Assembly (NCBI RefSeq): GCF_014695575.1
Contig: NZ_JACJOO010000037.1
Coordinates: 1-64,000, forward strand
Origin: Leptolyngbya sp. FACHB-8
Lineage (GTDB): Bacteria > Cyanobacteriota > Cyanobacteriia > Elainellales > Elainellaceae
DNA length: 64,000 nucleotides
Direction: 5' to 3'
Shown here piece after piece: positions 27,380-37,473 of the stretch; within the stretch, counting starts at the first letter, position 1; the number at the start of each line of letters is the position of its first letter. The position numbers and the translations under genes are program-made. Below the pieces are notes generated by a model, which saw only the letters and a list, made by a program, of their open reading frames with translations, did no database searches and had not been told where the DNA came from.

Positions 27380-27596
27380 GCTTGGTTTTACTGTGCCAAG
27401 GTGTCGTATAGCCTTACACAATTGAGTTAGGGGCGGGCACCGTGTAATTACGGTTAAACGAGCGGCTTCTTAAGCTGGGATGAATTCTTGAAAACTACGG
27501 CTTTAGAAATTTTTAGATCTCGGTAATTTAAAGTTACCTATCTTGGTGCCTACCTGGGTTGGTGTTAGAAACTACCGCATTTATTCTCCTACTGCT

Positions 27597-30500
27597 ATGT
27601 CCAGCACAACCAACCAAGCGCCTGAGTTAACCGTAAATACAGGTATTTCAGCAGCTCAAAACGAATGGGTCACTGTTACCAGTGCGATGCTGCAAGTCAG
27701 CGATGCAGATACCTCTCCAGAACAACTGGTTTACACGATTACCCATTTACCTACCGGTGGTTTACTACAACTGAATGGGCAGTTGCTGAGTGTTGATAGC
27801 AGTTTTACCCAGGATGATATCAATCAAGGTCGGCTGACCTATTTTCGCGGTAACAGTGCTGAGAGTGAAAGCTTAGGTTTTGTTTTCACCGACGGCACTC
27901 AAGAGATGCTGTACCTGGGCCATGTATCAAATGGTTCCAGCACTTCCTTTTCTGCGACTGGGCGGTATGTGGCCTTTGAAGCCGATGACAGCAGTTTGGT
28001 TCGTGGTGATACGAATCAGTCTCAGGATGTCTTTGTTTATGACCTCTATACAAAAACCTACAGCCGAGTTTCGCTGAGTTCTAGTGGAATTGAAGGCGAT
28101 CGTATGTCTGGCAGCCCTTCTATTTCAGCGGATGGACGTTACGTAGCCTTCTGGTCGTATGCCAGCAATCTGGTAGAAGGTGATACAAACGGGTTAGAGG
28201 ATGCGTTTCTACACGATCGCCAAACGGGTGAAACCATCCGCATTTCATTAGATGCCAATGGCAACCAGCTGTCTGATGCGACAATCGGCACTATTATCTC
28301 AGCCGACGGGCGTTATGTAGCCGTTTCATCTCGCGCGAGTAACCTTGCACCGGGAGAGGATGTCAATCGACATTTTGATGTTTTTGTTTACGATCGCCTC
28401 ACTCAGCAAAATACCCGTGTTTCTGTTCCCTTTAATGGAATTGCCGATCCATCATTCTTGCACTTTTCACGCTGGCCGCGTATGTCAAATGATGGCCGTT
28501 ACATTTCATTCTTTTCCACTGCAACGAACATTGTTTCTAATGACACCAATAATCTGCAAGATATCTTTGTTCGTGATCACCAAACTGGAGAAACAACCCG
28601 AGTTTCTGTTGCTTCCGATGGAACCCAAAACACAGGTCAAGTAAGCCCGGCAGAGATATCAGGTGATGGGCGCTATGTCGTGTTTAGCTCATCGGATGGA
28701 ACATTGGTCAGTGGAGATACCAATGGTGCAATTGATATCTTTCTGCACGACCGAGTTACTGGGGAAACGAGCCGAATTTCTATGGGAGGGCAAGGGGAGC
28801 AGGCAAACGGTAACTCTCGCCTCCCTTCTATTTCCAAGGATGGGCGTTATGTAAGCTTTGTCTCCAACGCAACCAATTTGGTAGTAGGCTCCTCTACCTC
28901 CCTGGGCAACGTCTATATCTACGATCGCCAAACTGGAGAAACAAGGGTCATTGAGGGAAGCTTCATTGAAAACCCGGCTCGTCCCACTCTGGGTTGGTCT
29001 AATCCGGCTCCCTTCTTGGATACAGATTTATTTGATTCTGAAGTCTCGATTGATGGACGTGCAGTTGTTTTTTATTCCAGTTATGCCAATGTGCTGAGGG
29101 ACGGTACGAACAAGCCTTCAGGAGTTTATCTTTACTCCCCACGATTCTTGAATGGCAGAACGGTATTGGGAGGAGAATTCACCAACACCGCACCAACTCT
29201 GAGGCAAGAAATTGCCGATACATGGGCTGTGAGAGGTAGTTTTTTCCAATATACGATTCCTGCCAATGCGTTTACGGATCCCGATGGAGGTGATTTTCTC
29301 AGCTATCGAGCGTCTCTTGCCGATGGTAGGGCGCTTCCTACATGGCTTCAATTCAACGCTCAAACCCTCACATTTAGTGGAACTTCAGCGAGTGCCGATG
29401 TAGGTTTTATTAATCTTCAAATCACGGCAACAGACACGGCAGGTGCGATCGCAACCGACACCTTTGCATTAGAAATTGCGAGCTCTAATGCCCCGCCTGC
29501 CGTGGTGACCCCTTTCAAACAGCAAACGGTCATTGAAGACGAGTTTTTCTCCATGACCATTGCGGATATTTTTAGGGATAACGATGCCAACGACTTTCTG
29601 GTTTACGAAGCGCGTCTCCAGCCTACTTTTCCGCTTGCCAACTCACTCACGTTCGACCCCAAAACCGGGCAGATCAGCGGTACGCTTTCCAATACTTATG
29701 TGGGTTCTCGATATGTGTCTGTGTCAGCAACGGATCGCTTCGGTAGAAGCGCTAGCACCTGGATTATATTAGCAGTCACCAACGTCAACGATGCCCCAAC
29801 TTTAGTCAATGCGATCGCCGATCAGTCCACTACAACAGAAATCCCCTTTCTGTTCACCGTACCCAGCACTACGTTCCAGGATATCGATCCGGGTGATGCT
29901 CTTGTCTATAACGCAACCCTGGAAGATGGGAGTTCTCTTCCTAGCTGGCTTCTGTTCAATTCCACAACACGGAGTTTTACAGGTACACCCGCCAGTGCGC
30001 ATGTTGGTGTCTTGCAATTAAAGGTGACAGCGAGCGATCGCTCTGGCATTTCCATCAGCGATGTCTTTAACCTGACCATTACGAGCAATACGGCTCCAAC
30101 CCTGGATAACGCGATTGCCGATCAATCTGCCGCTGAAGATACTCAATTCTCGTTCACAATTCCCAATGGCACGTTTGGAAATACCGATGTAGGAGATGTG
30201 CTTACCTACAGTACAACATTAGAAGATGGCAGTCCCCTTCCAACATGGCTCAATTTCAATGCCACAACCCTGACCTTTAGTGGAACTCCAACAGATGCTC
30301 ATCTAGGCACGATTAACGTGCGAGTAAGGGCAACTGACCGAACGGGAGCTTCTGTTAGTGATGTGTTTGCGGTGGCGATCGCCAATACGAATGATGCTCC
30401 AGCGCTGGCTGCTCCTATTGCGGATCAATCAACCCTGAGCAATACGTCGTTCAACTTTAGAATTGCCAGCAACACATTCCAGGACGTTGACCTGGGAGAC

Positions 30501-33500
30501 ACCCTCACCTATAGCGCCACTCAAGAAGACGGAACCTCTCTCCCCGACTGGCTTCGCTTTGATGCTTCAACACAGTCTTTTACGGGTACTCCAACCATTA
30601 CCGATGTTGGCACTATTAACCTGCGGGTAACCGCAACCGATTTAGCTGGAGCGTCTAGCAGCGATGTATTCACGCTGACCATTCTGCCCCACAACGATGC
30701 TCCAACATTAGCCAATCCCCTGCTTGATCAAGTGGCGAGAGAAGATCAAACCTTTGTTTTTGAAATTCCCAGAAACGCATTTCAAGATGCCAATACCAAT
30801 GACCTTCTGACTTATCGTGCAACTCTAGAAGATGGTCAATCCCTTCCTCCATGGCTTAGCTTTGACGCTTCGACGTTGACCTTTAGCGGCACTCCGACGA
30901 ATGCTCATGTGGGTACGATCAGTGTCAGAGTGACAGCAACGGATCAGGCTGGTGCCTCGATCAGTGATAGCTTCAATTTAGTAGTTGGAAATACGAATGA
31001 TGCTCCAGCGCTGGCTGCTCCTATTGCGGATCAATCAACCCTGAGCAATACGTCGTTCAACTTTAGAATTGCTAGCAACACATTCCAGGACGTTGACCTG
31101 GGAGACACCCTCACCCATAGCGCCACTCAAGAAGACGGAACCCCTCTTCCTGGCTGGCTTCGCTTTGATTCTTCAACACAGTCTTTTACGGGTATCCCAA
31201 CCATTACTGATGCTGGCACTATCAACCTGCGGGTAACGGCGACCGATTTAGCCGGAGCGTCGAGCAGTGATGTATTTACGTTGACCATCCTGCCCCACAA
31301 TGATGCTCCAATATTAGCCTATCTTCTACTTGATCAAGTTGCGGGAGAAGATCAAGCCTTTGTTTTTGAAATGCCCAGAGATATATTTTGGGATGGCAAT
31401 ATAAACGATCTCCTGACTTATCATGCAACTTTAGAAAATGGTCAGCCCCTTCCTTCGTGGCTTAGCTTTGATGCTTCGACATTGATCTTTAGCGGCACTC
31501 CGACAAATGATCATGTGGGTACGATTAGCATCCAAGTGACAGCGACGGACCAAGCTGGTGCCTCGATCAGTGATAGCTTCAATTTAGTAGTTGGAAATAC
31601 CAATGATGCTCCAACACTGGCTGCTCCTATTGCAGATCAATCAACCCTGAGCAATGCGTCGTTCAACTTTAGAATTGCCAGCAACACATTTCGAGACTTT
31701 GACCCGGGAGACACCCTCACTTATAGCGCTACTCGAGAAGACAGAACCTCTCTCCCCGGCTGGCTTCGCTTTGATGCTTCAACACAGTCTTTTACGGGTA
31801 CCCCAACCATTACTGATGCTGGCACCATCAATTTGCGGGTAACTGCAACTGATTTAACTGGAGAGTCTAGCAGTGATGTATTTACGTTGACCATCCTGCC
31901 CCACAATGATGCTCCAATATTATCCCATCCCCTGCTTGATCAAGCGGCCCGAGAAGATCAAGCTTTTGTTTTTGAAATGCCCAGAGACGCATTTCGAGAT
32001 GCCAATACCAACGACCTTCTGACTTATCGTGCAACTCTAGAAGATGGTCAATCCCTTCCTTCATGGCTTAGCTTTGATGCTTCGACATTGACCTTTAGCG
32101 GCACTCCGACGAATGCTCATGTGGGTACGATCAGTGTCAGAGTGACAGCAACGGATCAGGCTGGTGCCTCGATCAGTGATAGCTTCAATTTAGTAGTTGG
32201 GAGTACAAACGATGCTCCAACGTTGACTGCTCCTATTGCGGATCAATCAACCCTGAGCAATACGTCGTTCAACTTTAGAATTGCCAGCAACACATTCCAG
32301 GACGTTGACCTGGGAGACACCCTCACCTATAGCGCTACTCGAGAAGACGGAACCTCTCTCCCCGACTGGCTTCGCTTTGATGCTTCAACACAGTCTTTTA
32401 CGGGTACTCCAACCATCACCGATGCTGGCACTATTAACCTGCGGGTAACCGCAACCGATTTAGCTGGAGCGTCTAGCAGCGATGTATTTACGTTGACCGT
32501 CTTGCCCCACAACGATGCTCCAACATTAGCTAATCTCCTACTTGATCAAGTGGCGAGAGAAGATCAAGCTTTTGTTTTTGAAATGCCCACAGACGCATTT
32601 CAAGATGCCAATGATCTTCTGACTTATCGTGCAACTCTAGAAGATGGTCAGCCACTTCCTTCGTGGCTGAGCTTTGATGCTGCGACATTAACCTTTAGCG
32701 GCACTCCGACAAATGATCATGTGGGTACGATTAGCATCCAAGTGACAGCGACGGATCGGGCTGGTGCCTCGATCAGTGATAGCTTCAATTTAGTAGTTGG
32801 AAATACCAATGATGCTCCAACACTGGCTGCTCCTACTGCGGATCAATCAATCCTGAGCAATGCGTCGTTCAACTTTAGAATTGCCAGCAATACATTTCAA
32901 GACTTTGACCCGGGAGACACCCTCACTTATAGCGCTACTCGAGAAGACGGAACCTCTCTCCCCGGCTGGCTTCGCTTTGATCCTTCAACACAGTCTTTTA
33001 CGGGTACCCCAACCATTACTGATGCTGGCACCATCAATTTGCGGGTAACCGCAACTGATTTAACTGGAGCGTCTAGCAGTGATGTATTTACGTTGACCAT
33101 CCTGCCCCACAATGATGCTCCAACATTAGCTAATCCCCTACTTGATCAAGTTGCGAGAGAAGATCAAGCTTTTGTTTTTGAAATGCCCAGAGACGCATTT
33201 CAAGATGCCAATACCAACGACCTTCTGACTTATCGTGCAACTCTAGAAGATGGTCAATCCCTTCCTTCATGGCTTAGCTTTGATGCTTCGACATTGACCT
33301 TTAGCGGCACTCCGACGAATGCCCATGTAAGCACAATTAGAGTTCAAGTAACAGCGACGGATCAGGCTGGTGCTTCGATCAGTGACAGTTTCGATTTAGC
33401 GGTTGGGAATACAAACGATGCTCCGATCGCCCACCAGGACAACATTAGATTTGAACAGAACCGGAACTTGCCAATCGAAAAATCTGTATTTCTGAGAAAT

Positions 33501-34283
33501 GATCACGATGTTGATCCTGGCGATCGCTTAACCATTACAGATGTGACGAGACCGAGTAAAGGAGCCTTAATGGTAATGGGTGACAATGCTTATTACGTTT
33601 ATGTGCCCTATAGCACCGGCCTTGATCAGTTTACCTACACGATTACAGACAGCGATGGAGCAAGAGCAACGGCTACTATGAGGCTCACTGTTGCGGCTTT
33701 AGCTTCGTCTATTAGCGGTACGGCCCGAGCTGAGCGGCTCAACGGGGACCACGAGGAAAATGCGATTCAAGGCTTAGGTGATAATGACGCTTTATTTGGT
33801 TGGAGTGCCAATGATGCTTTATATGGAGGGGCAGGACATGACTCATTAGATGGGGGGAGTGGCAACGATATTTTGATTGGAGGGCAAGGGCAAGATCGGC
33901 TTCGGGGCGGCACTGGAGCCGATAACTTAATGGGGGGTGCCGGTCGCGATCGCCTGGCAGGAGGCAGCGATCAGGACTCTTTCCACATAGACGTTCCCTT
34001 AGGAGGAGCCAGCGATTTTATTACTGATTTCCACCCCGGAGAAGATCGTTTGCTCATTTCTCGAACAGATTTCCACCTCAATCACCCTCTTGGCAGTCTT
34101 GCCCGTGAATACTTTGCGGTGGGTACTCGAGCGCTGCGGGCTAGCGATCGCTTCATCTACAATCCTGGCAATGGAGGACTGTTTTTTGATGCTGATGGGA
34201 CAGGTAGCGTTGCTCAGGTGGAGATCGTGCGGTTGCTAAATCGACCAACTCTGAACGCATCAAGCATACTTGTCATGGCCTGA
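27597..34283 (+). CDS. Giant RTX exoprotein, paralogue 2, with a fivefold 202-residue repeat
   Basis: A 2228-residue tandem paralogue of the preceding gene, with the same order: CSPG-like domain, PD40 propeller repeats, CADG Ig-like domains, VCBS-like domain, RTX nonapeptides and C-terminal secretion region. It differs by an insertion of five A-B pairs of CADG domains between the fourth CADG domain and the VCBS-like domain. Type A carries DQSTLSNTSFNFRIASNTFQ, type B carries VAREDQxFVFEMPRDAFQDA. It therefore has 14 CADG domains against 4. ATG 27597 is chosen because it aligns with the start of paralogue 1 (MSSTT in both); a TTG at 27543 would add 18 residues. No Shine-Dalgarno is visible in either gene. 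Probably a long calcium-stiffened surface adhesin. Confidence 0.9.
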   Translation: MSSTTNQAPELTVNTGISAAQNEWVTVTSAMLQVSDADTSPEQLVYTITHLPTGGLLQLNGQLLSVDSSFTQDDINQGRLTYFRGNSAESESLGFVFTDGTQEMLYLGHVSNGSSTSFSATGRYVAFEADDSSLVRGDTNQSQDVFVYDLYTKTYSRVSLSSSGIEGDRMSGSPSISADGRYVAFWSYASNLVEGDTNGLEDAFLHDRQTGETIRISLDANGNQLSDATIGTIISADGRYVAVSSRASNLAPGEDVNRHFDVFVYDRLTQQNTRVSVPFNGIADPSFLHFSRWPRMSNDGRYISFFSTATNIVSNDTNNLQDIFVRDHQTGETTRVSVASDGTQNTGQVSPAEISGDGRYVVFSSSDGTLVSGDTNGAIDIFLHDRVTGETSRISMGGQGEQANGNSRLPSISKDGRYVSFVSNATNLVVGSSTSLGNVYIYDRQTGETRVIEGSFIENPARPTLGWSNPAPFLDTDLFDSEVSIDGRAVVFYSSYANVLRDGTNKPSGVYLYSPRFLNGRTVLGGEFTNTAPTLRQEIADTWAVRGSFFQYTIPANAFTDPDGGDFLSYRASLADGRALPTWLQFNAQTLTFSGTSASADVGFINLQITATDTAGAIATDTFALEIASSNAPPAVVTPFKQQTVIEDEFFSMTIADIFRDNDANDFLVYEARLQPTFPLANSLTFDPKTGQISGTLSNTYVGSRYVSVSATDRFGRSASTWIILAVTNVNDAPTLVNAIADQSTTTEIPFLFTVPSTTFQDIDPGDALVYNATLEDGSSLPSWLLFNSTTRSFTGTPASAHVGVLQLKVTASDRSGISISDVFNLTITSNTAPTLDNAIADQSAAEDTQFSFTIPNGTFGNTDVGDVLTYSTTLEDGSPLPTWLNFNATTLTFSGTPTDAHLGTINVRVRATDRTGASVSDVFAVAIANTNDAPALAAPIADQSTLSNTSFNFRIASNTFQDVDLGDTLTYSATQEDGTSLPDWLRFDASTQSFTGTPTITDVGTINLRVTATDLAGASSSDVFTLTILPHNDAPTLANPLLDQVAREDQTFVFEIPRNAFQDANTNDLLTYRATLEDGQSLPPWLSFDASTLTFSGTPTNAHVGTISVRVTATDQAGASISDSFNLVVGNTNDAPALAAPIADQSTLSNTSFNFRIASNTFQDVDLGDTLTHSATQEDGTPLPGWLRFDSSTQSFTGIPTITDAGTINLRVTATDLAGASSSDVFTLTILPHNDAPILAYLLLDQVAGEDQAFVFEMPRDIFWDGNINDLLTYHATLENGQPLPSWLSFDASTLIFSGTPTNDHVGTISIQVTATDQAGASISDSFNLVVGNTNDAPTLAAPIADQSTLSNASFNFRIASNTFRDFDPGDTLTYSATREDRTSLPGWLRFDASTQSFTGTPTITDAGTINLRVTATDLTGESSSDVFTLTILPHNDAPILSHPLLDQAAREDQAFVFEMPRDAFRDANTNDLLTYRATLEDGQSLPSWLSFDASTLTFSGTPTNAHVGTISVRVTATDQAGASISDSFNLVVGSTNDAPTLTAPIADQSTLSNTSFNFRIASNTFQDVDLGDTLTYSATREDGTSLPDWLRFDASTQSFTGTPTITDAGTINLRVTATDLAGASSSDVFTLTVLPHNDAPTLANLLLDQVAREDQAFVFEMPTDAFQDANDLLTYRATLEDGQPLPSWLSFDAATLTFSGTPTNDHVGTISIQVTATDRAGASISDSFNLVVGNTNDAPTLAAPTADQSILSNASFNFRIASNTFQDFDPGDTLTYSATREDGTSLPGWLRFDPSTQSFTGTPTITDAGTINLRVTATDLTGASSSDVFTLTILPHNDAPTLANPLLDQVAREDQAFVFEMPRDAFQDANTNDLLTYRATLEDGQSLPSWLSFDASTLTFSGTPTNAHVSTIRVQVTATDQAGASISDSFDLAVGNTNDAPIAHQDNIRFEQNRNLPIEKSVFLRNDHDVDPGDRLTITDVTRPSKGALMVMGDNAYYVYVPYSTGLDQFTYTITDSDGARATATMRLTVAALASSISGTARAERLNGDHEENAIQGLGDNDALFGWSANDALYGGAGHDSLDGGSGNDILIGGQGQDRLRGGTGADNLMGGAGRDRLAGGSDQDSFHIDVPLGGASDFITDFHPGEDRLLISRTDFHLNHPLGSLAREYFAVGTRALRASDRFIYNPGNGGLFFDADGTGSVAQVEIVRLLNRPTLNASSILVMA
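30390..33413 (+). repeat. Five in-frame tandem repeats of about 606 bp
   Basis: Units begin at 30390, 30996, 31602, 32208 and 32808, each with AA(T/C)GATGCTCCA. Lengths are 606, 606, 606, 600 and 606 bp; the 600-bp unit lacks two codons (DANDLL instead of DANTNDLL). DNA identity between units is high, with long identical stretches. Confidence 0.93.
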
Positions 34284-34307
34284 TAAATTTATTGTCTGAC
34301 AGCAAAG

Positions 34308-34352
34308 CCAAACCCTCTACTGAGCGAAGACTGAGTAGGGGGCTTGGTTTTT
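34308..34352 (+). terminator. Terminator of RTX paralogue 2
   Basis: CCAAACCCTCTACT pairs with AGTAGGGGGCTTGG (a few mismatches) and is followed by five Ts, 25 bp after the stop. Confidence 0.75.
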
Positions 34353-34395
34353 ACTACAAAGTATTGATGGATCCAGGTTAGGAGCTAGGTATTTC

Positions 34396-34803
34396 TTGCA
34401 TTTACCATTCCTCCTGAGTGACCTATGCATCACTTTCGAGATGCCTTTATTTTCTATGGACGAAGAGATAGTAAGGCATTTGCGGACTGGCTGTGCGATC
34501 GCTTTTGACAGTTGGATGGAAAAACGTCTGCAAGAATTTGCTGCTCTAGGGTCGCAAGATTTAGAAGAGTTGTTGCAGCCTGCCTGTGAGAGAGCTAGAA
34601 ATTTTCTGGCAAAAAATCAACGGTGCTGGAGGGCGATCGCACCCTCTGCGATTTCTAAGATCCTCACTCAACCGCATGGAATAACTCCTTTGCGATCGAG
34701 TGCATTTTTGTTGGGTATGGCGCGTTTTACACACACGCAATACACGGCCCTGTGTCAGTACAGCAGGTGTGTGGCGCTCAACGTCACACACCTGCTGTAC
34801 TGA
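34396..34803 (+). CDS. Doubtful small open frame or gene remnant
   Basis: An open frame of 135 codons with no recognised homologue. The middle part (MDEEIVRHLRTGCAIAFDSW, RLQEFAALGSQDLEELLQPA) looks like a normal helical protein, with Leu/Glu/Ala composition and an in-frame HIP1. The last 40 residues read through a palindrome, and the stop lies inside it (34801). There is no good Shine-Dalgarno. It may be a small gene cut short by a palindromic element, or not a gene. Confidence 0.3.
   Translation: MHLPFLLSDLCITFEMPLFSMDEEIVRHLRTGCAIAFDSWMEKRLQEFAALGSQDLEELLQPACERARNFLAKNQRCWRAIAPSAISKILTQPHGITPLRSSAFLLGMARFTHTQYTALCQYSRCVALNVTHLLY
34755..34803. repeat. Perfect 19-bp palindrome
   Basis: TCAGTACAGCAGGTGTGTG pairs exactly with the far arm around 11 nt. 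It is followed by CCGCTATAG, resembling a family B end. Confidence 0.8.
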
Positions 34804-34888
34804 ATCGGCTTGAATACCGCTATAGATTTTTGGGAAAGCGTATTTAGACCGATAGAATGAAGCTTGTTCTATTTTCACCGGTCCATCG

Positions 34889-37246
34889 ATGACTGCTACA
34901 TCTCCTGCACCCTTTTCCCCTGAAGAGATTGCCGATGAAGGGCTGAAGCCCGACGAGTACGAAGAAATTGTGCGCCGTCTGGGTCGTCATCCCAATAAGG
35001 CCGAACTGGGAATGTTTGGGGTCATGTGGTCAGAGCACTGCTGCTACAAAAACTCACGGCCGCTACTAAAGCAGTTTCCGACGGAGGGCGATCGCATCCT
35101 TGTCGGCCCTGGTGAAAACGCAGGGGTCGTTGACTTGGGAGATGGTTTGCATCTCGCTTTTAAGATTGAATCCCACAACCACCCCTCAGCCGTAGAACCC
35201 TTCCAGGGGGCAGCGACCGGAGTGGGTGGTATCCTGCGCGACATTTTTACGATGGGCGCGCGTCCCATCGCAGTGCTCAATTCCCTCCGGTTTGGCAATT
35301 TAGAAGACGCGCGAACTCGACGCCTCTTCAGTGGAGTGGTATCGGGAATTTCCCATTACGGTAACTGTGTTGGCGTGCCTACCGTAGGCGGCGAGGTGTA
35401 CTTCGACCCGGCTTACTCTGGCAATCCCCTGGTAAATGCCATGGCGATGGGGCTGATGGAGACACCAGAAATTGTCAAAGCAGGTGCTTCCGGTATCGGT
35501 AATCCAGTGCTGTACGTGGGCTCTACCACCGGACGCGATGGGATGGGAGGAGCCAGCTTTGCCAGTGCGGAATTAAGTGATGCGTCGATGGACGATCGCC
35601 CTGCTGTTCAAGTCGGTGATCCATTTTTGGAGAAATCACTGATTGAAGCGTGTCTGGAAGCTTTTAAAACGGGAGCTGTTGTAGCCGCTCAGGATATGGG
35701 GGCAGCGGGCATTACCTGCTCTACCTCTGAAATGGCTGCAAAAGGTGGCGTTGGTATTGAGTTTGATTTAGATAAAGTGCCGGTCCGAGAAAGCGGCATG
35801 GTGCCCTATGAGTTCCTCTTGTCTGAATCCCAGGAGCGCATGCTGTTTGTAGCTCACAAGGGGCGCGAGCAAGAACTGATTGATATTTTTGAGCGGTGGG
35901 GTTTGCATGCGGTGGTGGCGGGAACCGTCATCGAAGAACCTATCGTGCGCATTTTCCATCACGGCAAAGTGGCGGCAGAAGTCCCTGCCACCGCTCTGGC
36001 TGACAATACGCCGATCTACCATCGCGAGTTGCTAGCCGAGCCGCCCGAGTACGCCCAAAAGGCCTGGGCCTGGACAGAAGCTCAGTTACCTGAGTGTGAT
36101 GAGACCGGGATTACCCTTGGTAGTGATCACTTTACCTGGAGTCATATCCTTCTCCGTCTGCTCGACAGTCCCAATATTGCGTCAAAGCGTTGGGTTTATC
36201 GGCAGTACGACCATCAAGTGCAAAATAATACCCTGATGCTTCCCGGTGGAGCAGATGCCGCGGTGGTACGTGTGCGTCCGGTGAGCGATCGCGATCCCCA
36301 AAATCTCGCAACTGCCACCCGTGGCGTTGCCGCGACGGTGGACTGCAATGCCCGCTACGTCTACCTCAACCCGGTTGAAGGGGCACGCATGGCCGTAGCA
36401 GAAGCGGCCCGTAACCTGAGCTGTGTTGGTGCTGAGCCGCTGGCCGTGACTGATAACCTGAACTTCGGTAGCCCTGAGAAGCCCGTTAGCTACTGGCAAC
36501 TGCACGAGGCCTGTCGCGGTTTAGCCGATGGTTGCCGGGAACTAAGCACCCCGGTAACGGGTGGCAACGTTTCTCTTTACAACGAAACCCTGGATGCTAA
36601 CGGGGTACCTCAACCTATCTACCCAACGCCTGTGGTTGGTATGGTAGGTCTGGTGTCTGACATCCATCAGGTGCGGGGTCTTGGGTGGCAAGGTGAAGGG
36701 GATGGAATTTACCTGCTGGGTGTCCCCGTTGCGTTGGAAGATTCGCCGGTAACCCTGGGAGCCTCTGAATATCTGGCCACGGTTCATCAAACGGTGGCTG
36801 GTCAGCCACCCGTAGTGGATTTTGAAGTGGAACGACGGGTGCAGGCCGCTTGTCGTGAAGGCATCCGGCGCGGTTGGGTGAGATCGGCTCACGACTGTGC
36901 TGAGGGTGGGCTGGCCGTAGCTTTGGCGGAATGCTGCATTGGGGGCGATCGCGGAGCCACGGTTGAATTGCCTGTGGCACTCTCAGCGGAAGAACGGTAC
37001 GATCGCCTGCTATTTGGTGAGTCGGGAGGCCGCATTCTGGTGTCGGTTGCGCCCGATCATCAGGAAGCTTGGGAGGCATACCTGACGACACAACTGCATC
37101 AATACTGGCAACGCCTGGGAGAAGTTGCATCAACTTCCGCACCATTACGCATATCGACAGGGCACCATCCCACCCTGGTAGACGTTAGCATAGTTGAGTT
37201 AAGAAGCTACTGGCAAAATGCCATTGAACGACGCTTGCAGGCATAA
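34889..37246 (+). CDS. purL: Phosphoribosylformylglycinamidine synthase II
   Basis: Catalyses the ATP-dependent amidation of FGAR to FGAM in purine synthesis. At 785 residues it is the small PurL type, which needs PurQ (glutaminase) and PurS; neither is in the window. Visible motifs: [20 protein letters not shown] near the start, [54 protein letters not shown], and in the second half [13 protein letters not shown] and [16 protein letters not shown]. It lies 227 bp upstream of purF, which performs step one of the same pathway. Confidence 0.98.
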   Translation: MTATSPAPFSPEEIADEGLKPDEYEEIVRRLGRHPNKAELGMFGVMWSEHCCYKNSRPLLKQFPTEGDRILVGPGENAGVVDLGDGLHLAFKIESHNHPSAVEPFQGAATGVGGILRDIFTMGARPIAVLNSLRFGNLEDARTRRLFSGVVSGISHYGNCVGVPTVGGEVYFDPAYSGNPLVNAMAMGLMETPEIVKAGASGIGNPVLYVGSTTGRDGMGGASFASAELSDASMDDRPAVQVGDPFLEKSLIEACLEAFKTGAVVAAQDMGAAGITCSTSEMAAKGGVGIEFDLDKVPVRESGMVPYEFLLSESQERMLFVAHKGREQELIDIFERWGLHAVVAGTVIEEPIVRIFHHGKVAAEVPATALADNTPIYHRELLAEPPEYAQKAWAWTEAQLPECDETGITLGSDHFTWSHILLRLLDSPNIASKRWVYRQYDHQVQNNTLMLPGGADAAVVRVRPVSDRDPQNLATATRGVAATVDCNARYVYLNPVEGARMAVAEAARNLSCVGAEPLAVTDNLNFGSPEKPVSYWQLHEACRGLADGCRELSTPVTGGNVSLYNETLDANGVPQPIYPTPVVGMVGLVSDIHQVRGLGWQGEGDGIYLLGVPVALEDSPVTLGASEYLATVHQTVAGQPPVVDFEVERRVQAACREGIRRGWVRSAHDCAEGGLAVALAECCIGGDRGATVELPVALSAEERYDRLLFGESGGRILVSVAPDHQEAWEAYLTTQLHQYWQRLGEVASTSAPLRISTGHHPTLVDVSIVELRSYWQNAIERRLQA

Positions 37247-37267
37247 TTCAAGGTCGTCTAGAAAACG

Positions 37268-37285
37268 AGGGGGCGATCGCCCCCT
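37268..37285. terminator. HIP1-centred 18-bp palindrome after purL
   Basis: AGGGGGCGATCGCCCCCT, a perfect palindrome 21 bp after the purL stop, could form a 3' hairpin; no T-run follows. Confidence 0.4.
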
Positions 37286-37473
37286 ACGTTAAAATAGTTA
37301 AGCCTTCCTTAACGTGTGATTAGGGAAATTTCTGGCTTCCACAAACATTTATTCCGGCGTTTAGTGTCCGGCTCACCTTCATTTCTTTATCCTCTGGCTT
37401 AGTTGCTCCGGCCGTCTGCCGTTTGCCTTCTGCCTTTTTTCAGTTTTTGCCCATATTGGAGCTTGCCGACCCC

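Noticed and set aside
30390-33413. The 606-bp array as an assembly artefact
   Set aside because: Units carry distinct substitutions and one lacks two codons, so they are different copies; exact copy number still needs long reads.
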